A model generated the notes under the pieces. The model saw only the letters and a program-made list of their open reading frames with translations, was not told the origin of the DNA and made no database searches. Shown in pieces: positions 1 to 8,592 of a DNA stretch of 64,000 bases. The stretch comes from Paractinoplanes lichenicola (GTDB taxonomy: Bacteria; Actinomycetota; Actinomycetes; Mycobacteriales; Micromonosporaceae): contig NZ_JAENHO010000024.1 in NCBI RefSeq assembly GCF_016785085.1, positions 1 to 64,000 on the forward strand, in the 5' to 3' direction. Every line of letters begins with the position of its first letter. Positions within the stretch are counted from its first letter, which is position 1. A program made the translations under genes and the position numbers.

Positions 1-150
1 CGCCACGCGTCTCACTGCTACGCGCCTCCCCGCCACGCGTCTCACTGCTACGCGCCTCCCCGCCACGCGTCTCACTGCTACGCGCCTCCCCGCCACGCGT
101 CTCACTGCTACGCGCCTCCCCGCCACGCGTCTCACTGCTACGCGCCTCCC
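1..150 (-). repeat. Five perfect 30-bp tandem repeats inside hrpB
   Basis: Five identical 30-bp units follow each other with no spacer, with a degenerate start of a sixth after position 150. Read on the minus strand in the hrpB frame each unit encodes the decapeptide GEARSSETRG, so the tract is coding. It starts at about residue 526 of the helicase and continues to the window edge, so the true copy number is unknown. The copies have no mismatches, which suggests recent expansion. Confidence 0.95.
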
Positions 151-1726
151 CGCCACGTGCCGAGCTGTCGAGGGCGGAACGGGTCGCGTCCGGCGCGGGT
201 GTGGAGGTGTCGGGAGCGGCGGCCGCGTCGGTGACGTCGGGGACTGATTCGTCCGACGGGTTTCGCTGCAAGGCCGCGGTCAGGCGGGTCACCTCGGTGC
301 GCCAGGCCGGGTCGCGGTTGCCGCGGGCGCGGCGCCAGGCGGTGGTCAGGTCGTCGGTGGCGGAGCGGTCGTCGTCGAGCAGGGCGACGATCTCGGCAGC
401 CCGGCGGGAGCCGACCGCGGGAGCGCCGTCGAGCAGGGCCCGGGCCAGGCGGGGATGCAGGCCCGCGTCGGCCAGGGCACGGCCCCGGGCGGTCACACGA
501 CCGGCATCGTCGACCGCGCCCAGGTCGCGCAGCGTGGCCACGGCGGACTGCAGGGCACCGGCCGGCGGCTGGTCGGGCAGTGACAATCCGCTGCCGTCGG
601 GGTGACCCCACAGGGCCAGGTCGAGCGCGAAGCCCGTCAGGTCGGCGGCGGCGATCTCGGGCTCGGGCTGGGGCGGGAGCCGGTCGTGCTGGGTCTGCGA
701 CCAGCAGCGATAGACCCGGCCGGGCGCCTCGCGACCGGCTCGGCCCGCGCGCTGCACGGCCGCCGCCCGCGACACCGGCACCGTGGCCAGGGCGCCCAGG
801 CCACGGGCGTGATCCATGCGGGGGACCCGGCTGAGGCCGGCGTCGACCACCGCCCGCACGCCGGGGACGGTCAGGCTGCTCTCGGCGACCGCGGTGGCCA
901 GCACCACCCGGCGCCGCGAACCCGGGCGCAGGGCGGCGTCTTGCACCGCGCCGGGCTGGCGGCCGTGCAGCGGGATCACCTCGGCCCCGCACCCGCCCAG
1001 CCGGTCGGCCACGGCGTCGATCTCGCGTGCGCCGGGCAGGAAGACCAGCACGTCGCCCTCACCCTCGGCCAAGGCCCGGCGGGTCGTAGCGGCCACGTGG
1101 TCGAGCAGGCGCGGATCGACCCGCAGGCCCAGCGGCGGCGTGATCGGGCCCGGCGGCGGAGTCCAGAACTCGGCGACCGGGAAGACCCGGGCCGACGCCG
1201 TGACCACCGGGGCCGCGCCCAGCACCTCGGACAGCCGGCCCGCGTCGGCCGTGGCCGAGGTGGCCAGCAGGCCCAGGTCGGGGCGGAGGGCGGCCCGCAC
1301 CTCGATCAGGAAGGCCAGCGCCAGGTCGGTGTCGAGGTGGCGCTCGTGGCACTCGTCGAGGATCACGACCGCGGTGCCGGCCAGCTCGGGGTCGCGTTGC
1401 AGCCGCCGGACGAGGACGCCGGTCGTCACGACCTCGACCCGGGTGGCCCGGGAGACCTGGCGATCGCCGCGAACCGTATAACCGACCTGAGCGCCCGGCT
1501 TCTCACCCAGCAGCGCGGCCATGCGGCGGGCGGCGGCGCGGGCGGCCAGGCGGCGGGGCTCGGCCACCACGACCCGGCCCTTGAGCGCCAGCGGCACTAA
1601 CGTCGTCTTGCCCGTGCCGGGCGGGGCCACCAGCACCGCCGAGCCGTCGCCGGACAACGCCGCGCGAACCCGCGGCAGGACCGGACGGATCGGAAGGTCG
1701 GGCAGAGCGTCGTCGGCGATGAGCAC
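1..1726 (-). CDS. hrpB: ATP-dependent helicase HrpB, C-terminus cut by window edge
   Basis: DExH-box helicase of the HrpB family, of poorly defined cellular role and thought to act on RNA. The GTG at 1726 starts VLIADDALPDLPI. The nucleotide-binding motif APPGTGKTT is at residues 34-42, the box II variant is LDECHERHLD near residue 118, then SATAD (motif III), the C-terminal RecA lobe with QRAGRAGR (motif VI), and an HA2-like helical region. No stop occurs before the window edge, so about 575 residues are visible of a family norm near 800. The part between HA2 and the expected HrpB C-terminal domain is low-complexity (Ala/Pro/Thr/Ser) and then becomes the GEARSSETRG repeat. It is divergent from the purine operon. 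Confidence 0.9.
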   Translation of the reverse strand, partial: MLIADDALPDLPIRPVLPRVRAALSGDGSAVLVAPPGTGKTTLVPLALKGRVVVAEPRRLAARAAARRMAALLGEKPGAQVGYTVRGDRQVSRATRVEVVTTGVLVRRLQRDPELAGTAVVILDECHERHLDTDLALAFLIEVRAALRPDLGLLATSATADAGRLSEVLGAAPVVTASARVFPVAEFWTPPPGPITPPLGLRVDPRLLDHVAATTRRALAEGEGDVLVFLPGAREIDAVADRLGGCGAEVIPLHGRQPGAVQDAALRPGSRRRVVLATAVAESSLTVPGVRAVVDAGLSRVPRMDHARGLGALATVPVSRAAAVQRAGRAGREAPGRVYRCWSQTQHDRLPPQPEPEIAAADLTGFALDLALWGHPDGSGLSLPDQPPAGALQSAVATLRDLGAVDDAGRVTARGRALADAGLHPRLARALLDGAPAVGSRRAAEIVALLDDDRSATDDLTTAWRRARGNRDPAWRTEVTRLTAALQRNPSDESVPDVTDAAAAPDTSTPAPDATRSALDSSARGGEARSSETRGGEARSSETRGGEARSSETRGGEARSSETRGGEARSSETRG

Positions 1727-1765
1727 GCGACCATCCTGTCCCATGGGTCCGACAAAACCCCGCCG

Positions 1766-1792
1766 TTGTCCACAGCCCCGGAGTTATCCACA
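1766..1792 (+). promoter_or_regulatory. Two DnaA-box-like 9-mers upstream of hrpB
   Basis: TTGTCCACA (1766-1774) and TTATCCACA (1784-1792) lie on the same strand 18 bp apart, in the 183-bp gap between the divergent hrpB and uraD starts. Both match the DnaA-box consensus; the second is exact. The gap must also hold promoters for both directions, so DnaA could bind here as a regulator. This is sequence match only. Confidence 0.45.
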
Positions 1793-1909
1793 GGCCCCAG
1801 AAAACTGTCGGCCCGGCATGGCAAGGTGTGCGGCACGAAGCAACGTCGGGGAATGAGTGCATCGGGCCGCAAAGGCCTGATTGACTGATCGACATAGGAA
1901 GGGGTGCCG

Positions 1910-2416
1910 ATGGACGCGGTCGAGGTGTTCAACTCGCTGCCCGACGCCCGCCTCGAGCAGGATCTTCTCGCCTGTCTGGCCGCCCCCGCGTGGGGTGCCA
2001 AGATCATGGCCCAGCGCCCTTATGAGCGGCGTGCCGACGTGCTCGCCGTCGCCGGCGCCGCCACGCAGGCCCTGAGCTGGCCCGAGGTGCTCACCGCCCT
2101 CGCCGCCCACCCGCGAATAGGCGAGCGTGCGGGCGGCGCCTCCAAGGAGTCCGCGTGGTCCCGCCGCGAGCAGTCGACGGCCGCGGCCAGCGCCGACGAG
2201 GTCACCAAGGCGGCGTTGATCGAGGCCAACCGGGCGTACGAGGAGAGGTTCGGTCACGTGTTTCTGATCTTCGCCAGCGGGCGTACGCAGGAGGAGATCC
2301 TCGCCGCGGCCCGCGAGCGGCTCGGCAACGACGAGGCCGCCGAGCGTGAGGTCGTCGTCCACGAGCTGCAGGCGATCGCCCTGCTGCGACTCGAGCGGGT
2401 GCTCGATGCCCTCTGA
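1910..2416 (+). CDS. uraD: 2-oxo-4-hydroxy-4-carboxy-5-ureidoimidazoline (OHCU) decarboxylase
   Basis: Converts OHCU to S-(+)-allantoin, the last step of urate degradation, in the cytoplasm. The helical OHCU decarboxylase domain fills the protein, with the catalytic motif HPRIGE near residue 65 and the later ERFGHVFLIFASGR segment. The ATG at 1910 is preferred over the GTG at 1904 because AGGAAGG (1896-1902) lies 7 nt before 1910 but touches 1904. First gene of a four-gene operon; its last 11 bases overlap the hiuH start, which implies translational coupling. Confidence 0.93.
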   Translation: MDAVEVFNSLPDARLEQDLLACLAAPAWGAKIMAQRPYERRADVLAVAGAATQALSWPEVLTALAAHPRIGERAGGASKESAWSRREQSTAAASADEVTKAALIEANRAYEERFGHVFLIFASGRTQEEILAAARERLGNDEAAEREVVVHELQAIALLRLERVLDAL

Positions 2417-2768
2417 CGACGGCACGGAGCCCGAGTTCCACGCGAAGATCTCGACGCACATCCTCGACACGATCAGCGGCGAGCCGGCCCGCGATGTTTA
2501 TGTGCGGTTGGAGCGACGCGACGCGCAGGGGTGGGGGACGATCGCCGAGGGGCGCACGGACGACGACGGCCGCTTGCGCTATCGGGTTCCGTTGCACGAG
2601 TGGCAGGCGGGTGGCTATCGCCTGTCCTTCTACGTCGAGCCCTACCTGGGGGCCGACTGCTTCTTCCCGGAGATCACGGTCGCCTTCCACGTCCGCGACC
2701 CCGAGCGGCATTATCACGTGCCGCTGCTGCTCAGCCGTTACGGATACACGACCTATCGAGGGAGCTGA
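2406..2768 (+). CDS. hiuH: 5-hydroxyisourate hydrolase (transthyretin-like)
   Basis: Hydrolyses 5-hydroxyisourate to OHCU, between urate oxidase and UraD. The 120-residue protein shows both family hallmarks: N-terminal KISTHILDTISGEPA with its active-site His, and the C-terminal tetrapeptide YRGS. The ATG at 2406 lies inside the end of uraD. The urate oxidase start follows 6 bases after the stop. Gene order is the reverse of reaction order, as is common in actinomycete purine clusters. Confidence 0.95.
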   Translation: MPSDDGTEPEFHAKISTHILDTISGEPARDVYVRLERRDAQGWGTIAEGRTDDDGRLRYRVPLHEWQAGGYRLSFYVEPYLGADCFFPEITVAFHVRDPERHYHVPLLLSRYGYTTYRGS

Positions 2769-2774
2769 ACGCGC

Positions 2775-3635
2775 GTGGCGATCGTGCTCGGAGAAAACCG
2801 CTACGGCAAGGCCGAGACGCGGCTGGTTCGCGTCACCCGCGACGGCGAGACGCACACGCTGGCCGATTTCAACGTCAGCATCGCCCTCTCCGGCGACCTG
2901 GCCGCGACCCACCTGACCGGCGACAACTCGGGCGTGCTGCCCACCGACACCATGAAGAACACGGTGTACGCGTTCGCCAAGGAGCACGGCGTGGGCGAGC
3001 CCGAGGAGTTCGCGTTGCGCCTGGCCCGGCATTTCGTCGAGACCCAGACGCAGATCCGCGCGGCCCGGGTCGGCATTGAGTCGCTCGCGTGGCAGCGGCT
3101 GGGGCCGCACTCGTTCAAGCGACAGGGCGACCACACGCGTACGGCGGAGGTCACCGTCACCGTCGAGCAGACCCAGGTGGTCAGCGGGATCTCCGGGATG
3201 GTGCTGCTCAACTCGACGAATTCGGAGTTCCACGGCTACCCGCGCGACAAATACACGACCCTGCCCGAGACCACCGACCGCATCCTGGCCACGGCGGTCG
3301 ACGCCCGCTGGCGGCACCTGCACGACACGACCGACTGGGGCAAGTCGTTCCCGGGCGTGGTCGACGCTTTGACCAGGGCTTTTGTCTACACGCACAGCCT
3401 CTCGCTGCAGCAGACGCTGTTCGCGATGGGCAGTCAGGTGCTCACCGACCAGGCCGAGATCGCCGAGATCCGGCTCGCGCTGCCCAACAAGCACCACTAC
3501 CTGGTCGACCTCTCGCCGTTCGACCTGGCCAACGACAACGAGGTCTTCATCGCCGGCGACCGGCCGTACGGGTTGATCGAGGGCACCGTGACCCGCGACG
3601 ACGTCCCGCCCGCGATCACGGAGTGGTATCCGTGA
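2775..3635 (+). CDS. uox: Urate oxidase (uricase)
   Basis: Cofactor-free oxidase converting urate, O2 and water to 5-hydroxyisourate and H2O2. The 286-residue protein contains two T-fold domains. Visible active-site elements are the N-terminal Lys in ENRYGKAETRL, the Thr in LPTDTMKNTVYAFA, and the C-terminal His motif PNKHHYLVDLSPF followed by NDNEVF. The GTG at 2775 has GGGAG about 10 nt upstream. The stop overlaps the start of the next gene (GTGA). pucL is a synonym used in some genomes. Confidence 0.96.
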   Translation: MAIVLGENRYGKAETRLVRVTRDGETHTLADFNVSIALSGDLAATHLTGDNSGVLPTDTMKNTVYAFAKEHGVGEPEEFALRLARHFVETQTQIRAARVGIESLAWQRLGPHSFKRQGDHTRTAEVTVTVEQTQVVSGISGMVLLNSTNSEFHGYPRDKYTTLPETTDRILATAVDARWRHLHDTTDWGKSFPGVVDALTRAFVYTHSLSLQQTLFAMGSQVLTDQAEIAEIRLALPNKHHYLVDLSPFDLANDNEVFIAGDRPYGLIEGTVTRDDVPPAITEWYP

Positions 3636-5062
3636 TCGTCATCGAGAACGTCGCCGTCGCCACGGTCGATGCCTCCGACACGTATCACGCCGACGGCCAC
3701 GTGGTGATCGGCGCCGACGGCCGCATCACCGCCGTCGGTGCGGGACCAGCGCCAAACGGGCCGCCCGGCGGGGCAGGGGCGCTGGGCGGGGCAGGGACGC
3801 CGGGCGGGGCAGGGGCGCCGGGCGGGGAAGGAACGCCGGGCGAGGTCAGGCGGGTCGACGGTTCGGGCTGCCTCGTCACACCCGGGCTGATCAACACGCA
3901 TCACCACCTCTACCAGTGGGCGACCCGCGGCCTGGCCGTCGACGAGACGCTGTTCGGCTGGCTGACCACGCTCTACCCGATCTGGGGCCGGCTCGACGCC
4001 GAGATCGTCGGGGCCGCGGCCGGGGCCGGGCTGGGCTGGCTGGCCCTCTCCGGCTGCACGACGTCGATGGATCACCACTACGTCTTCCCGCGCGACGGCG
4101 GCGACGTGCTCGAGGCCGAGATCGAGGCGGCCCGGCGGGTCGGCCTGCGCTTCCACCCCACGCGCGGCTCGATGGATCTCGGGCGCAAGGACGGCGGACT
4201 CCCGCCCGACAACATCGTCGAGAGCACCGAAGACGCCCTCCTGGCCACCGAGAAGGCGATCGACCGCTGGCACGACCCGTCCCCGGGAGCGATGCTGCGG
4301 ATCGCGGTCGCGCCCTGTTCGCCGTTCTCGGTCACCGAGCGGCTGATGAGCGAGGCCGCCGAGCTGGCCCGGCGCAAGGGCGTCCGGCTGCACACCCACC
4401 TGGCCGAGACCGACGACGAGGAGGACTTCTGCCGCGAGCGGTTCGGCTGCACGCCGGTCGAGTATGCCGAGCGGCTCGGCTGGCTGGGCGACGACGTGTG
4501 GCTGGCCCACGGCGTGCACCTCGACGACTCGGCGATCGCGAAGCTGGGCGCCACCGGCACCGGAGTCGCACATTGCCCGAGCTCGAACGCGCGGCTCGGC
4601 GCGGGCGCGGCCCGGGTGCGCGAGCTGCTCGACCATCGCGTGCCGGTCGGCCTCGGCGTCGACGGCTCGGCCTCGCAGGAAGCGGCCCACCTGGGGGAGG
4701 AGCTGCGGCAGGCGCTCTACACGGCCCGCATCCGGGGCGGACCGGCGGCGATGAACGCGCGGGAGGCTTTGCGCCTGGCCACGATGGGCGGCGCCCGCTG
4801 CCTGGGCCGGCAGGACGAGCTGGGTTCGCTCGAACCGGGCAAGCTGGCCGACCTCGTCGTGTGGCGGCTCGACGGCCTCGGGCATGCGGGCATCGACGAC
4901 AAGCTGGCCGCGCTGGTGCTCGGGCCGGCCGCGCCCGTCGAGCTGGCGCTGGTCGGCGGGCGGCCGGTCGTCGAGCGGGCCGACCTCGTGCACGCCGACG
5001 CCGAGACGCTGGCCCGGGAGGCCGTCCGCGCCCATCGGCGCCTGCTCGACAGCGACCGTTGA
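3632..5062 (+). CDS. 8-oxoguanine deaminase-like amidohydrolase
   Basis: Metal-dependent amidohydrolase of the TrzN/AtzA/8-oxoguanine deaminase group. Metal-site motifs are THHHLYQW near residue 90, HTHLAETDDEEDFC, HGVHLDDS, HCPSSNARLGAG and GVDGSAS. In this operon 8-oxoguanine deaminase is the most likely role, since it yields urate for the urate oxidase ending at its start codon; a different aminopurine or triazine substrate cannot be excluded. The GTG at 3632 overlaps the uox stop by 4 bases. An odd Gly/Ala/Pro tract made of 18-bp repeats is inserted at residues 46-69, in the N-terminal beta-sandwich, just before the usual DGSGCLVTPGLINTH segment. Confidence 0.85.
   Translation: MIVIENVAVATVDASDTYHADGHVVIGADGRITAVGAGPAPNGPPGGAGALGGAGTPGGAGAPGGEGTPGEVRRVDGSGCLVTPGLINTHHHLYQWATRGLAVDETLFGWLTTLYPIWGRLDAEIVGAAAGAGLGWLALSGCTTSMDHHYVFPRDGGDVLEAEIEAARRVGLRFHPTRGSMDLGRKDGGLPPDNIVESTEDALLATEKAIDRWHDPSPGAMLRIAVAPCSPFSVTERLMSEAAELARRKGVRLHTHLAETDDEEDFCRERFGCTPVEYAERLGWLGDDVWLAHGVHLDDSAIAKLGATGTGVAHCPSSNARLGAGAARVRELLDHRVPVGLGVDGSASQEAAHLGEELRQALYTARIRGGPAAMNAREALRLATMGGARCLGRQDELGSLEPGKLADLVVWRLDGLGHAGIDDKLAALVLGPAAPVELALVGGRPVVERADLVHADAETLAREAVRAHRRLLDSDR
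3767..3838 (+). repeat. Four 18-bp coding tandem repeats
   Basis: Units at 3767-3784, 3785-3802, 3803-3820 and 3821-3838 are near-identical and keep frame. They encode GGAGAL, GGAGTP, GGAGAP and GGEGTP. The tract lengthens a surface loop of the amidohydrolase and is followed by a partial unit (GGEV region). Confidence 0.93.
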
Positions 5063-5334
5063 CCCGCGGCCGCCCGCCCGGGGACGGCGAGCGCGGCTCA
5101 CGGCGTACGGGGGAAGGTTGTCACGGTCTGTGGTTGATCGAACTCGTGTGGCATTTAAGGAAGACTTAAGGCGGAGACCCCGGAAAAATGTTATTGAGAA
5201 TCGATATCGCGGCGACCTGCGACGCCTCGAATGGCAATTCCTAATTCTTTCTCCACGCGTTGAAAGAACGCTCTGACCTCTGCATACTCGCTCTCGAAAC
5301 GGCCCCGGAACGGCAGAGACGAGAGAGCAAGACA

Positions 5335-6813
5335 ATGCGGACTGACCCCCAACACGTCGCCCCGCCCAACCCCCGCAATCGTCGCCGCGTCACCCGCGTT
5401 GTCCTCGGCGCGGCTGTTGCGCTGGCGGTCGGGGGCAGCGGCGTCTACATCGCCACCGCGAACGCCGCCGAGACCGTCGTCCCCGGGCGGCTGCAGGCCG
5501 AGGCCTTCTCGGCCCAGTCCGGCGCGCAGACCGAGAACACGGGTGACCAGGACGGCGGCAAGAACGTCGGCTGGCTCGCGAACGGCGACTGGCTGCGCTA
5601 CGACAACGTGACCGTCGGCAGCACCGTCACGGCCCGGATCGCCTCCGACAACTCCGCGGGCGGCTCGATCGAACTGCGGCTCGGCTCGCCGACCGGCACG
5701 CTGCTGACCACGATCCCGGTGACCAAGACCGGCGGCTGGCAGAAGTGGGTCACCAAGACCGCGACGGTAAAGGCGCCGACCGGCACGCAGAAGCTCGTCG
5801 CCGTCATGAAAAGCACGCACAAATCGGACTTCGTGAACGTCAACTGGTTCACGTTGGGCGGAGCCGCGACCACGCCGACCACGCCGACGACGCCGCCCAC
5901 GACAAAGCCGGCCACCCCGTCGACGACCGCGCCCACCACGACGCCACCGGCCACGACCGCCGGCTGGGTCGTGATGGACCAGGCCAAGTGGAAGGCCCAG
6001 CTGGCCGAGTTCAACGCCATGAAGCCCAAGGCGATCACCGGCAACCCCGTACGGGTGGCCGAGTTCAACGCCTCCTGCAAGGTCAGCCACGCCGCCGCGG
6101 ACGACCCGATCGTGCTGCCGGGCCTGCCGGGCGGATCGCACATGCACTCGTTCCTCGGCAACAACGCGACGGACGCCTTCACCACGACCGACACCCTGCT
6201 GAAGAACACCGGTTCGAGCTGCAAGCCGGACGACGACCACTCGGCGTACTGGATCCCGAGCCTTTACGAGAACGGCCAGAAGGTCGAACCGCACGGCGTC
6301 ACGGTCTACTACGGCTCACGCCTGCCCGACCCGACCAAGACCATGCCGCTGCCGCAGGGCTTCCGGATGGTCGTCGGCGACGCCAAGCGCCAGGTCGCCA
6401 CGCCGAAGGGCGCCAACGGGCAGTTCTGGTGCGCCGGCGCCGGTGGCGAGATCGGTCGCAGCACCGACGGCAACTGGCCGGTCTGCGCCAAGACCGCCGA
6501 GCTCACCTTCCACCTGACCTTCCCGGACTGCTGGGACGGCGTGCACCTGGACAGCCCCGACCACAAGTCGCACACCGGCCCGGCCGACTCGTCCGGCAAG
6601 TGCAGCGGCAAGTTCCCGGTCGCCATCCCGTCGATCGCCTTCGTGATCGGCTACCCGACCTCGGGCTCGCCGGCCGGCTTCAAGCTCGCCTCGGGCATGG
6701 CCAGCTCGATGCACGGCGACGTCTTCGCCGCCTGGGAGGACGCGGCCCTCGGCCACCGGGTCAAGGACTGCCTGGTCCAGAAGGCCAAGTGCGACACCAA
6801 CGGTAACCACTGA
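5335..6813 (+). CDS. Secreted CBM6 and DUF1996 protein
   Basis: Exported two-domain protein of 492 residues. A twin-Arg-containing basic N-terminus (RNRRRVTRVVLG) and hydrophobic stretch end near ATANAA, a likely signal cleavage site. Residues about 45-180 form a CBM6-like carbohydrate-binding module (RLQAEAFSAQSG, GWLANGDWLRYDNV, VNVNWFTL). A Thr/Pro linker follows, then DUF1996 from about residue 225 (VAEFNASCKVSH, LPGGSHMHSFLGN, FPDCWDGVHLDSPDHKSH, MHGDVFAAW). DUF1996 has no agreed activity; the CBM suggests a polysaccharide target. The ATG at 5335 is chosen because the signal peptide begins there. Stands alone before a strong terminator. Confidence 0.88.
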   Translation: MRTDPQHVAPPNPRNRRRVTRVVLGAAVALAVGGSGVYIATANAAETVVPGRLQAEAFSAQSGAQTENTGDQDGGKNVGWLANGDWLRYDNVTVGSTVTARIASDNSAGGSIELRLGSPTGTLLTTIPVTKTGGWQKWVTKTATVKAPTGTQKLVAVMKSTHKSDFVNVNWFTLGGAATTPTTPTTPPTTKPATPSTTAPTTTPPATTAGWVVMDQAKWKAQLAEFNAMKPKAITGNPVRVAEFNASCKVSHAAADDPIVLPGLPGGSHMHSFLGNNATDAFTTTDTLLKNTGSSCKPDDDHSAYWIPSLYENGQKVEPHGVTVYYGSRLPDPTKTMPLPQGFRMVVGDAKRQVATPKGANGQFWCAGAGGEIGRSTDGNWPVCAKTAELTFHLTFPDCWDGVHLDSPDHKSHTGPADSSGKCSGKFPVAIPSIAFVIGYPTSGSPAGFKLASGMASSMHGDVFAAWEDAALGHRVKDCLVQKAKCDTNGNH

Positions 6814-6857
6814 TTGCCGGTGCGGGCGCCCACCGTCCCCAGGCCGCCCGCACCTCT

Positions 6858-6904
6858 AGGAAAGCGCCCATCTTCGCCGGGACCGCGGAGGTGGGCGCTT
6901 TCCT
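6858..6904 (+). terminator. Hairpin terminator after the DUF1996 gene
   Basis: A perfect 13-bp stem pairs 6858-6870 (AGGAAAGCGCCCA) with 6892-6904, with a 21-nt loop. It lies 44 bp after the stop and ends in the T-containing run TTTCCTG. It separates the secreted-protein unit from aceB. Confidence 0.8.
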
Positions 6905-6968
6905 GCCGACAGCCCCCGGCTCCACTACGGTTTAACAAGCAGAGCCGCATCGAGGGGAGCCGTCGACG

Positions 6969-8516
6969 ATGACCGAGATCCTGTCCGACGAGGCCGTGGC
7001 GTTCGTCGCCGAGCTGAACCGGCGCTTCCGTCCGCGGCGTAATGAGCTGTTGCGGGCCCGGGGGGAGCGCCGGGCCGCGATCGCCGCCGGTGGGTCGCTC
7101 GGCTTCCTGCCCGAGACGGCCGACGTGCGCGCCGCCGAGTGGACTGCCCCGCCGGCGCCGGCCGACCTGCGGGACCGGCGCGTCGAGATCACCGGCCCGA
7201 CCGAGCGCAAGATGACCATCAACGCGCTCAACTCGGGGGCCAAGGTGTGGCTGGCCGACCTGGAGGACGCGAACACCCCGCACTGGTCGAACGTGGTCGA
7301 CGGCCAGCAGAATCTGCACGACGCGATCCGGCGCACCATCAGCCTCGAGACACCCCAGAAGACGTACGAGCTCAAGGGTGGTCCTTACCCGACGATCGTG
7401 ATGCGGCCCCGCGGCTGGCACCTCGACGAGCGCCACCTGCCGGTCGACGGCGAGCCGGCCGTGGGTGCGCTGGTCGACTTCGGGCTCTACTTCTTTCACA
7501 ACGCCAAGGAGCTGCTCGAACGCGGCAGCGGGCCGTATTTCTATCTGCCCAAGATGGAGTCCCACAAGGAAGCCGAGCTCTGGAACGACGTCTTCACGTA
7601 CGCGCAGGAGACGCTCGGCATCCCGGTCGGCACGATCCGGGCCACGGTGCTGATCGAGACGATCCCGGCCGCGTTCGAGATGGAGGAGATCCTGCACGCG
7701 CTGCGGCCGCACATCTCCGGGCTCAACGCCGGCCGCTGGGACTACCTGTTCAGCATCATCAAATACTTCCGCGACAACCCGTCGATGGTGCTGCCCGACC
7801 GCGCCTCGGTCACGATGACCGCGCCGTTCATGCGGGCGTACACGGAACTGCTCGTCTCCACCTGCCACCGCCGCGGCGCCTTCGCGATGGGCGGCATGGC
7901 CGCGTTCATCCCCAGCCGGCGTGACCCCGCGGTCAACGAGGTCGCGCTGGCCAAGGTCCGCGAAGACAAGGAGCGCGAGGCGGGCGACGGGTTCGACGGC
8001 TCCTGGGTCGCCCACCCCGACCTCGTACCGGTCTGTCAGGAGATCTTCGACCGGGTGCTCGGCGACAAGCCCAACCAGCTCGACCGGCTGCGCCCCGAGG
8101 TCGAGGTCACCGCCGAGCAGCTGCTCGACGTGGCGGCCACCCCCGGCGAGGTCACCGAGGACGGGCTGCGCAACGACGTCTCGGTCGGCCTGCAATACCT
8201 GGAGGCGTGGCTGCGCGGCAACGGCGCCGTGGCGATCAACAACCTGATGGAGGACGCGGCGACGGCCGAGATCTCGCGCTCGCAGCTGTGGCAGTGGATC
8301 CACAACGGCGTACGGCTGCCCGACGGCACCGAGATCACGGCCGACCTCGTGGGCCGGATCGAGGACGAGGAGCTGGCCAAGATCCGGGAGGCGATCGGCG
8401 ACGAGGCGTGGGGGCAGAGCCGCTTCGACGACGCGCGCAAGCTGTTCGAGCGGGTCGCGCTGGCCGACGACTTCGCCGACTTCCTCACCACCGCCGCCTA
8501 CGACTCGATCGACTGA
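6969..8516 (+). CDS. aceB: Malate synthase A
   Basis: Condenses glyoxylate with acetyl-CoA to malate. The 515-residue length and motifs fit the A isoform: WLADLEDANTPHW, MRPRGWHLDERH, YFYLPKMESHKEAELW, GTIRATVLIETIPAAFEMEEIL, GLNAGRWDYLFS and MGGMAAFIPSR. GAGGGGAG lies before the ATG at 6969. Glyoxylate could come from acetate or from ureidoglycolate produced by the purine route encoded on both sides. No isocitrate lyase is seen. The stop TGA forms a TGATG overlap with the first of three repeated starts leading into the DUF6986 gene. Confidence 0.95.
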   Translation: MTEILSDEAVAFVAELNRRFRPRRNELLRARGERRAAIAAGGSLGFLPETADVRAAEWTAPPAPADLRDRRVEITGPTERKMTINALNSGAKVWLADLEDANTPHWSNVVDGQQNLHDAIRRTISLETPQKTYELKGGPYPTIVMRPRGWHLDERHLPVDGEPAVGALVDFGLYFFHNAKELLERGSGPYFYLPKMESHKEAELWNDVFTYAQETLGIPVGTIRATVLIETIPAAFEMEEILHALRPHISGLNAGRWDYLFSIIKYFRDNPSMVLPDRASVTMTAPFMRAYTELLVSTCHRRGAFAMGGMAAFIPSRRDPAVNEVALAKVREDKEREAGDGFDGSWVAHPDLVPVCQEIFDRVLGDKPNQLDRLRPEVEVTAEQLLDVAATPGEVTEDGLRNDVSVGLQYLEAWLRGNGAVAINNLMEDAATAEISRSQLWQWIHNGVRLPDGTEITADLVGRIEDEELAKIREAIGDEAWGQSRFDDARKLFERVALADDFADFLTTAAYDSID

Positions 8517-8554
8517 TGCGGCTCACCGGCGCTTCCCGCGACGAGGTCGGCTGA
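8516..8554 (+). CDS. 12-residue minigene, first copy
   Basis: ATG overlapping the aceB stop opens a 13-codon frame, MRLTGASRDEVG, ending in TGA that overlaps the next ATG. It copies the N-terminus of the DUF6986 protein (MRLTGADYDEVD). It is probably a duplication by-product, but every ribosome coupled from aceB would meet it first. No evidence of peptide function. Confidence 0.5.
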   Translation: MRLTGASRDEVG

Positions 8555-8592
8555 TGCGGCTCACCGGCGCTTCCCGCGACGAGGTCAACTGA
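8554..8592 (+). CDS. 12-residue minigene, second copy
   Basis: Second 13-codon frame, MRLTGASRDEVN, between TGATG overlaps at 8552 and 8590. It differs from the first copy only in its last residue. Termination here leaves the ribosome on the ATG at 8592 of the full-length gene. Confidence 0.5.
   Translation: MRLTGASRDEVN

Noticed and set aside
1..150. CRISPR-like array at the left edge
   Set aside because: The 30-bp units touch each other without spacers, and they are in frame inside hrpB.
1727..1903. Chromosomal replication origin from the DnaA boxes
   Set aside because: Only two boxes; dnaA, dnaN and an AT-rich unwinding region are absent.
2202..5335. Long minus-strand open frames opposite the purine operon
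   Set aside because: Arg/Gly/Pro-rich translations without motifs; they mirror urate oxidase and the amidohydrolase and are GC-rich shadows.
6905..6968. Riboswitch upstream of aceB
   Set aside because: Only 64 bp, with no conserved aptamer core or anti-terminator pairing seen.
6651..8303. 550-codon minus-strand frame opposite malate synthase
   Set aside because: No recognisable domain; the plus strand encodes all AceB motifs.
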